A stretch of DNA of 64,000 nt, from contig NZ_JAVDYC010000001.1 in the NCBI RefSeq assembly GCF_031458255.1, forward strand, positions 1,869,001 to 1,933,000, given 5' to 3'. Numbering within the stretch: the first letter of the stretch is position 1; each line of letters begins with the position of its first letter. The notes under the pieces were generated by a model, which searched no databases, had not been told where the DNA came from, and saw nothing but the letters and a program-made list of their open reading frames with translations. The stretch is from Catenuloplanes niger. Lineage in GTDB: Bacteria > Actinomycetota > Actinomycetes > Mycobacteriales > Micromonosporaceae. This document shows positions 58,559-64,000 of the stretch, piece after piece. A program made the translations under genes and the position numbers.

Positions 58559-59331
58559 GGGCGCCGGCCCGCGGTCGAGTAGAGCAACGGCGCGCGCACC
58601 ACCATCCGCGGATCGGACATCAGCGCGGTCACCCGGTCCAGCAGGTCGTCGCGGAGACCGGCCGCGCGCAGCCCGTCCCGCTGCTGCGCGATGTTAGCGG
58701 CGTTGAGCAGCGCACCGGCCGTGCCGCCGGGCCAGGAGCGGGCGTGCACCTCGGTCTGCACGCCGGTCAGCCCGGCGTCCAGCATCGCCGCGTGCACGCG
58801 CAGCGCCCAGGCCGGGTCGTTGCCGCGCGCCGGGAGCACCCGGCCGATGAACACGTCGAGGTAGGTCTCGAACGCGGCCGCGTCGGCGGGCGACGGCGCG
58901 GCCAGCACCGCGTTGCGGAACGTGGTGGCGAACTCCTCCAGCAGCAGCACGCCGCCGGGGGCCAGCGCGCCGGCCAGCCGGGGAAGGATCGCCGCCCGCT
59001 CCGGCAGGTGCAGCAGCAGGAGCCGGGCGTGGATCAGGTCCCACTCGCCGGCCGGCAGCGGCTCGGTCACCAGGTCGTGCCGGAGCACGTCGTAACCGGC
59101 GCCGCCCGGCAGATGCCGGACGTTCAGGTCGGTGGCGAGCACCCGCGCGCCCTGCCGGGCCAGCCAGCCCGCGACGCTGCCGCCGCCCGCGCCCAGCTCG
59201 AGGCAGCGCCGCCCGGCCAGGTCACCCAGCCCGGCCAGCCGGGCGGTGGTGACGTCGTCGAACATCTCGGCCAGGTAGCGGTGCCGGTCCGCCGCGGCCG
59301 GGTCGTCGTTGTCGAACGCGTACCGCAGCAT
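58555..59331 (-). CDS. SAM-dependent methyltransferase within the importer operon
   Basis: 258 residues with the class I fold: motif I CLELGAGGGSVAGWLA, an acidic end of strand 2 in VLATDLNVRH, WDLIHARLLLLHLPE and GGVLLLEEFATTF. The substrate is unknown. Its position between the binding protein and permease genes, with overlapping ends, suggests that it modifies the transported compound or a product made from it. Confidence 0.85.
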   Translation of the reverse strand: MLRYAFDNDDPAAADRHRYLAEMFDDVTTARLAGLGDLAGRRCLELGAGGGSVAGWLARQGARVLATDLNVRHLPGGAGYDVLRHDLVTEPLPAGEWDLIHARLLLLHLPERAAILPRLAGALAPGGVLLLEEFATTFRNAVLAAPSPADAAAFETYLDVFIGRVLPARGNDPAWALRVHAAMLDAGLTGVQTEVHARSWPGGTAGALLNAANIAQQRDGLRAAGLRDDLLDRVTALMSDPRMVVRAPLLYSTAGRRP

Positions 59332-59334
59332 GCC

Positions 59335-60336
59335 TCAGCTCCCCGGGGTGAGCGGGAACGCGACGACCTCGTCCGCGGTGAGCCCCGGTGCGAAGAGCCC
59401 GGCGTCGGTGAGCATCGCGATCGCGCGCGTCAGCCGGTCCCGGTCGATGCTGCCGAGCGGGCCGCCGCCGGTCGGCGTGGTCAGCGGCGCCATCAGCGTG
59501 ATCTCCCCCTCGGCCGCCGCCACGGTCGAGGCGGGATTGCGCTCGTGCAACAGTTCCGCGGCCGCGCGCGGATCGGCGAGCGTGTCGGCGAGCCCGCGCA
59601 GTGCCGCGTCCCGGAAGCGCCGGACCAGGTCGGGATCGCTCTCCGCCAGCGACGCGGAGGTGGTCAGCGCGTTGCCGAACGTGTCCGGCAACGCGTCGCT
59701 GAACGGCAGCACGGTCATCTGTTTCCCGGCGGCCGCCTCGATGCCGGGACGGCCGATCAGGAACGTGCACAGCGCGTCCACCCGGCCGGACGCGAGTAGC
59801 GCCGGCACCTGGGCCGGTGCCGCGTTGACCCAGGTGACGCCGGCCGGGTCGAGGCCGGTGGCCTTCGCGTACGCCGGGAACAGCACCTGGTTGACGGACG
59901 CGGTCGCGGCGCCGAGACGCTTGCCGGCCAGGTCCGCGGGCTTCTTGATCGGCCCGTCGGCCGGCGTGACGATCGAGACCAGCGACTGCTGGTGGATCGC
60001 GGCGAACACCCGGAAGCCGGTGAACGTGCCCTGACCGGCCGAGATCACGCCGCCGATCAGGTCGCTGTTCATGAAGTCGGCCCGCCCGGCCGCGAGCGTC
60101 CGCATGTTGTCCGAGAGCGCGGCACCGAGCCGGATCTCGACGTCCAGTCCGGCGTCCCGGAAGTAGCCCTTCTCCTGGGCCACCCAGGCGAACGCGTCCC
60201 GCCCGGTCGCGCCGAACGCCGTGAGGTAGACGATCCGGCGTAACGAGCCGTCGTCCTCGTCCGCGCCGGGATTCTGGCACCCGGCCGCGAGCAGGACGGC
60301 GACGAGCAGGATCGACACGATGCGTGACCGGCCCAT
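59335..60336 (-). CDS. Solute-binding lipoprotein (NMT1/THI5-like)
   Basis: 333 residues. The lipobox LLAAGC is near residue 18. The body is of the NMT1/SsuA-like fold: YLTAFGATGRDAFAWVAQEKGYFRDAGLDVEIRLG, GRADFMNSDLIGGVISA, LVSIVTPADGPIKKPADLAGKRLG and a C-terminal lobe (TADEVVAFPLTPGS). Members bind thiamine precursors, sulfonates, nitrate or other small molecules. The ligand is not identifiable here. Confidence 0.9.
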   Translation of the reverse strand: MGRSRIVSILLVAVLLAAGCQNPGADEDDGSLRRIVYLTAFGATGRDAFAWVAQEKGYFRDAGLDVEIRLGAALSDNMRTLAAGRADFMNSDLIGGVISAGQGTFTGFRVFAAIHQQSLVSIVTPADGPIKKPADLAGKRLGAATASVNQVLFPAYAKATGLDPAGVTWVNAAPAQVPALLASGRVDALCTFLIGRPGIEAAAGKQMTVLPFSDALPDTFGNALTTSASLAESDPDLVRRFRDAALRGLADTLADPRAAAELLHERNPASTVAAAEGEITLMAPLTTPTGGGPLGSIDRDRLTRAIAMLTDAGLFAPGLTADEVVAFPLTPGS

Positions 60337-60448
60337 CAGGGCCTCCCCGTGAGGTCAGGCTGATCAAGACATCCAAGCCTAACGATGGCTAAGTCCACCC
60401 GCGACGAACCGTCCTAGATCTGATAGAGATATGTCGGAGGTGGGAACA

Positions 60449-61621
60449 ATGGCGTTCTATCGTTCCGTCGGCGAGGTTCCGCCGAAACGGCACACCCAGC
60501 ACCGGCGCCCGGACGGCGGCCTCTACTACGAGGAGCTGATGGGCGAGGAGGGCTTCTCCGCCGACTCGTCGCTGCTCTACCACCGCGAGATCCCGTCCGC
60601 GATCGTCGACGCGGCACCGTGGCAGCCGCCCGGCCTCGGCACCACCCCGAACCACCCGCTGCTCCCCCGGCACCTCAAGCTGCACTCGCTGGACTTCGCG
60701 GAGGCCGACGTCGTCACCGGGCGGCGCCTGGTGCTCGGCAACGGCGACGTGCGCATCTCGTACGCGGTGGCGAGCACCCCGTCGCCGCTCTACCGCAACG
60801 CCATCGGCGACGAGTGCGTCTACGTCGAGTCCGGGGACGCGCTGGTGGAGACCGTGTTCGGCGCGCTGACCGCGACCGCCGGCGACTACGTGATCCTGCC
60901 GCGCGCCACCACCCACCGCTGGGTGCCCCGGGGCCCGGAACCCCTGCGCGCGTACGTGATCGAGGCGAACAGCCACATCGCGCCGGCCAAGCGGTACCTG
61001 TCCCGGTACGGGCAGTTCCTGGAGCACGCGCCGTTCTGTGAGCGGGACCTGCACGGTCCGGCCGTGCCGCTGACGGCCACCGGCACGGACGTTCCGGTGC
61101 TGGTCAAGCACCGCGGCAGCACGGGCGTGACCGGCACCCGCTACGTCTACCCCCGGCACCCGTTCGACGTGGTCGGCTGGGACGGCTGCCTCTACCCGTA
61201 CACGTTCAGCGTGCACGACTTCGAACCGATCACCGGGCGCGTGCACCAGCCGCCGCCGGTGCACCAGGTGTTCGAGGGCGCCGGGTTCGTGATCTGCAAC
61301 TTCGTGCCGCGGAAGGTCGACTACCACCCGCTGGCCATCCCGGTGCCGTACTACCACTCCAACGTGGACAGCGACGAGGTCATGTTCTACTGCGGCGGGA
61401 ACTACGAGGCGCGCAAGGGCTCCGGCATCGGCCAGGGCTCGATCTCGCTGCACCCGGGCGGCCACCCGCACGGCCCGCAGCCCGGCGCGTACGAGCGCTC
61501 GATCGGCGTGACCGAGGTCGACGAGCTGGCCGTCATGGTCGACACGTTCCGCCCGCTGGAGCTGGGCGAGGCCGCCACCGCCGCCGAGGACCCGGCCTAC
61601 CCGTGGAGCTGGGCCCGGTAG
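60449..61621 (+). CDS. hmgA: Homogentisate 1,2-dioxygenase
   Basis: About 390 residues, the short bacterial form. The Fe site is in the C-terminal half: PVPYYHSNVDSDEVMFYCGGNY (His and Glu) and HPGGHPHGPQPGAYERS (His). It opens the ring of homogentisate in tyrosine breakdown. ATG 60449 is preferred to ATG 60431 because GGAGG lies about 8 bases upstream of it. No other tyrosine-catabolic gene is nearby; maleylacetoacetate isomerase and fumarylacetoacetase must be elsewhere. Upstream is a 94-base divergent region with the binding-protein gene. Confidence 0.93.
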   Translation: MAFYRSVGEVPPKRHTQHRRPDGGLYYEELMGEEGFSADSSLLYHREIPSAIVDAAPWQPPGLGTTPNHPLLPRHLKLHSLDFAEADVVTGRRLVLGNGDVRISYAVASTPSPLYRNAIGDECVYVESGDALVETVFGALTATAGDYVILPRATTHRWVPRGPEPLRAYVIEANSHIAPAKRYLSRYGQFLEHAPFCERDLHGPAVPLTATGTDVPVLVKHRGSTGVTGTRYVYPRHPFDVVGWDGCLYPYTFSVHDFEPITGRVHQPPPVHQVFEGAGFVICNFVPRKVDYHPLAIPVPYYHSNVDSDEVMFYCGGNYEARKGSGIGQGSISLHPGGHPHGPQPGAYERSIGVTEVDELAVMVDTFRPLELGEAATAAEDPAYPWSWAR

Positions 61622-61631
61622 GGCGGCGCGC

Positions 61632-62288
61632 TCACTCCTGGCGGCGGCCCACGTAGTAGACGGTCGCGGCGGCCGCGGCGACCATCAGCACCGAGACCGC
61701 GCCGAGGCCGGAGAGCGGCGTCAGCATGGTCTCCGGCGCGGCCTCGCTGCCGAGCAGCACCAGCATCGGCGCGACCGGCGGCACCACGCGCAGCAGCACC
61801 ATCGCGCCCACCGCACCGACCGCGGCCAGCACGGCCACGCCGGTGCGCCGGATCAGCAGCCGCGAACAGAGCAGGCCGACCGCGATGCCGGCGAAGGCGG
61901 CGGTCAGCTGCGCGAGCACGCCGACCGCCAGGCCGGCGCCGGTGATCGGGTGCCGGCCGGCGTAGAGCGGATAGATCAGGCCGACCAGCATCAGCAGCAC
62001 CGCGACGAACGTGGCGGCCAGCACGTTCCCGGCCAGCACCCGGGTCTCGCCGCCGGCCGCGGTCGCGGTCATCGCGCGCTGGGTGCGGTCCTCCGTGTTG
62101 ATCAGCACGACGGTCAGCCAGGTCATGCAGAGAAAGAGCACGAGCGCGCAGGCCGAGTACGTCTCCGCCAGCGGCCCCGCGTCGCCGGTGGTGAGCACCA
62201 TGATCGCGGCGCCGAAGAGCAGGATCGGCGCGATGTACGCCTGGCTGCGCACCAGCATGGAGAGCGAGTAGCGGGCCAGCGCGATCAT
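61632..62288 (-). CDS. ABC-2-like membrane protein, partner of the repeat-tailed ATPase
   Basis: 218 residues with about six hydrophobic helices and no soluble domain. The start overlaps the stop of the ATPase gene by 4 bases, so it is its likely membrane subunit. No cargo motif can be read. Confidence 0.8.
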   Translation of the reverse strand: MIALARYSLSMLVRSQAYIAPILLFGAAIMVLTTGDAGPLAETYSACALVLFLCMTWLTVVLINTEDRTQRAMTATAAGGETRVLAGNVLAATFVAVLLMLVGLIYPLYAGRHPITGAGLAVGVLAQLTAAFAGIAVGLLCSRLLIRRTGVAVLAAVGAVGAMVLLRVVPPVAPMLVLLGSEAAPETMLTPLSGLGAVSVLMVAAAAATVYYVGRRQE

Positions 62289-63844
62289 CGGGCCTGCTCC
62301 GCGACGTCGGTGTCCTTCACCAGCGTGAGCTTGGGGCGCGGCCGGGGCTGCGGCTTCCGCGGCGCGGGCGCCGGCCGGCCGGCTACCGGCGGCTCGCCAC
62401 CGGACCCGCCGTCACCGTCCGCCCGGCCACCGGCGTCCTGCCGGGCACCGTGATCGTCCCGCCGGGCACCGTGATCGTCCCGCCGGGCACCGTGATCGTC
62501 CCGCCCGGCACCGCGATCCCGCGGGGCGTCGACGTCACGCCCGCCGTCACTGTCACGCTCATCATCCCGGTCCCGGCCGGACCGGCCATCCGCAGCACCC
62601 GAGCCGTCCACCGCGCCCGGCTCAGACGCGTCCCGCCCGTCCGCCACGTCCCGTGCGTCGTCCCGCCGGTCTGCCACGGCCCGCCGGTCCGCGAAGTCCC
62701 GCGGGTCAGCCACGTCCCGCGGGTCAGCCAGGTCCCGCGGGTCAGCCACTTCCCGCGGGTCAGCCACGTCTCGCCCGGCCGCCATGTCCCGCGAGCCAGA
62801 CATGTCCCGCGAGCCAGACATGTCCCACCGGTCGGCCAGGTCCCGCGCGTCCGCCACGTCCCGGGGGTCCGCCACGTCCCGGGGGTCCGCCACGTCCCGC
62901 GGGTCCGCCACGTCCCGCGCGTCCGCCGGGCCGGACGTACCCGGCGCGCCGAACGCGTCGACCTCGTCGATCTCGGTCCGGCTCGCGCGCGTCCGCTCCC
63001 CCGCCACCACCGGCACCGGCGCCGAGCGGCGCACCGACTGCACCGACCAGCCGTTGCCGAGGGCCTGGAAGATCAGCTCGTCCGCGTACTTCGCGACGAT
63101 CTCCAGCGTCACCACCGCGTCGTCGCGGCGGGCCTCCAGCACGCCGGGGAGCCGCCACCAGTCCGGCTCGGGCGCGTCCAGCGCGGCGTCGACCAGCTCC
63201 ACGAACGCGAGCGTCTCGCCGGGCGGCGCCGTGGAGAGCCGCCCGCCGGCGATCCGGTAGATCACCGACGCGCTGGCCGAGACGACCGCCTCCCGGTGGT
63301 CGGTGAACACCACCGCGCCGCCCTCGCGCGCGGTCTCCGCGATCAGCTCGGCCAGCACCTCGTGCGCGGCCGCGTCCAGGCCGGACCACGGCTCGTCCAG
63401 CACCAGCAGCTGCGGCGGGACCATCAGCGCCTGCGCGACCGCGACCTTCTGCGCGTTGCCCTTGGACAGCCGGCGCAGCTCCGCGTTCGCGCCGCCGACC
63501 AGCGCCAGGCGGCTGAGCAGCTCGTCCGCCCGGGCCACCGCGGCGCGAGTGTTCAGGCCGCGGATCCGGCCGATGTGCTTCAGGTAGGAGCGCGCCGAGA
63601 CACGCGCCTGGGTGGGAAACCGCTCGGGCACGTAACCGACCACCCGCGGCCGGGCGATCACCGCGCCGGACGAGACCGGCGAGAGGCCGGCGACGATGCG
63701 CAGCAGCGTCGACTTACCGGAACCGTTGCCGCCGACCACGCCGACGACCTCGCCCGGGTAGATCACCAGGTCGATGTCGTCCAGCACGGTGCGTGACCGG
63801 TCGTATCGCTTGCCGACGCCGCGCAGCTCGACGAGGCCAGCCAT
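62285..63844 (-). CDS. ABC exporter ATPase with a long tandem-repeat tail
   Basis: 519 residues. The ATPase domain (about 1-205) has Walker A GGNGSGKST, signature RLSKGNAQKVAVAQ and Walker B QLLVLDEPWSGLD; LTDHREAVV holds the switch His. From about residue 300 to 480 the chain is short repeats: units of RDVADP and related, then repeated DDHGARR units, and a final Pro/Arg tail (KPQPRPRPKLTLVKD). The tail is highly charged and probably disordered. ATG 63844 has GGAGG about 6 bases upstream. Its membrane partner follows directly. Confidence 0.88.
   Translation of the reverse strand: MAGLVELRGVGKRYDRSRTVLDDIDLVIYPGEVVGVVGGNGSGKSTLLRIVAGLSPVSSGAVIARPRVVGYVPERFPTQARVSARSYLKHIGRIRGLNTRAAVARADELLSRLALVGGANAELRRLSKGNAQKVAVAQALMVPPQLLVLDEPWSGLDAAAHEVLAELIAETAREGGAVVFTDHREAVVSASASVIYRIAGGRLSTAPPGETLAFVELVDAALDAPEPDWWRLPGVLEARRDDAVVTLEIVAKYADELIFQALGNGWSVQSVRRSAPVPVVAGERTRASRTEIDEVDAFGAPGTSGPADARDVADPRDVADPRDVADPRDVADARDLADRWDMSGSRDMSGSRDMAAGRDVADPREVADPRDLADPRDVADPRDFADRRAVADRRDDARDVADGRDASEPGAVDGSGAADGRSGRDRDDERDSDGGRDVDAPRDRGAGRDDHGARRDDHGARRDDHGARQDAGGRADGDGGSGGEPPVAGRPAPAPRKPQPRPRPKLTLVKDTDVAEQAR
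62440..62502 (-). repeat. 21-bp tandem repeats in the ABC ATPase tail
   Basis: Three perfect adjacent copies of gccgggcaccgtgatcgtccc (62440-62502), with a degenerate fourth beginning at 62503. In frame they encode DDHGARR units. Confidence 0.9.
62640..62935 (-). repeat. 15-18 bp tandem-repeat block in the ABC ATPase tail
   Basis: About fifteen imperfect units of the form gggtcagccacgtcccgc encode RDVADP and variants (RDLADP, RDFADR, RDMSGS). Unit similarity is high at DNA level, indicating recent amplification. Confidence 0.85.
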
Positions 63845-63951
63845 GACACCTCCATATTCGCAGGCATCCGCCCGTCGCCCCGGCCCAGCATACAAACCGG
63901 AGGCCGTTCGCGGGGGTACGCCGGCCCACCGTCACCCACGGGAAGGCGATC

Positions 63952-63957
63952 ACTCTA
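63952..63957 (-). promoter_or_regulatory. -10 candidate (TAGAGT) for the ABC exporter operon
   Basis: TAGAGT on the minus strand within the short palindrome gatcac/gtgatc (63948-63964). A matching -35 is not evident. Confidence 0.35.
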
Positions 63958-63962
63958 CGTGA

Positions 63963-64000
63963 TCATCTCGTCGCGATCAGATCCACCACGATGAGCAGCG
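63963..64000 (-). CDS. Possible C-terminal end of a gene entering from the right
   Basis: The last 38 bases contain an open minus-strand frame ending LLIVVDLIATR and TGA (63965-63963). It is too short to identify and could be chance. Confidence 0.25.
   Translation of the reverse strand, partial: LLIVVDLIATR

Noticed and set aside
62640-62935. CRISPR-like array in the repeated block near 62.7 kb
   Set aside because: The units are 15-18 bp, adjacent without spacers, and in frame with the ABC ATPase gene, so it is a coding tandem repeat.

Overview
The window is high-GC actinobacterial chromosome, most likely from a Micromonosporaceae member (Actinoplanes/Micromonospora/Catenuloplanes type). 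Lineage markers are WhiA, RbpA, OpcA, an actinobacterial SufR-BD-(Rieske)-CSUT operon, many GTG starts and strong GC bias at third codon positions. The gene order uvrA, uvrC, rapZ, yvcK, whiA, gap, pgk, tpiA, secG, rbpA, pgl, opcA, zwf, pgi, tal, tkt, cyoE, ctaA, suf is the conserved actinobacterial core backbone. Two accessory blocks interrupt it, and most of the unusual biology lies there and in the distal right part. The family assignments below come from reading the translated sequence only; no database search was run.

Region by region: 1-540 is the truncated start of a HAD-type hydrolase. 655-7340 is the Fe-S cluster operon sufR-sufB-sufD-Rieske-sufC-sufS-sufU-sufT on the minus strand, with a clear hairpin terminator and an autoregulatory-looking SufR operator over its promoter. 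Heme A synthase (ctaA) diverges from it. 8373-16298 is accessory block 1: a three-gene cassette (ParA-like ATPase with a frameshift, a small helical protein, and a RAMA-CBS-HEPN-like protein), a large secreted S8 protease with 15-bp tandem repeats, an ATP-grasp protein and a small conserved protein. 16586-26084 holds cyoE and the pentose-phosphate/glycolysis set tkt-tal-pgi-zwf-opcA-pgl. 26235-35513 is accessory block 2: a membrane protein resembling an M50B peptidase with a destroyed zinc motif, then a tightly coupled four-gene minus-strand operon (HTH-STAND-like ATPase with repeats, DUF559-type nuclease, winged-helix protein, AAA-HerA double ATPase), a low-complexity protein and an NTF2-like protein. 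35632-43000 returns to the backbone (rbpA, secG, tpiA, pgk, gap, whiA, yvcK, rapZ), followed by uvrC, a Rieske lipoprotein and uvrA up to 49050.

From 49255 to the right end the content is more lineage-specific: a GT-C-like membrane protein, an MBL hydrolase, a PIN/Phd toxin-antitoxin pair, an excisionase-type HTH protein, a cholesterol-oxidase-like GMC flavoenzyme, an SF1 helicase with a C-terminal nuclease-like segment, an ABC importer operon that lacks an ATPase but contains a methyltransferase, homogentisate dioxygenase, and an ABC exporter whose ATPase has a long tail of short tandem repeats.

The best candidate for an undescribed system is the four-gene operon at 30252-34113 with its HerA-like gene 26860-30252. 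It joins a sensor-like STAND ATPase, a restriction-fold nuclease and a HerA-family translocase in one transcription unit, the architecture expected of an anti-mobile-element defence system. The ParA/RAMA-CBS-HEPN cassette at 8563-11367 is a second candidate.
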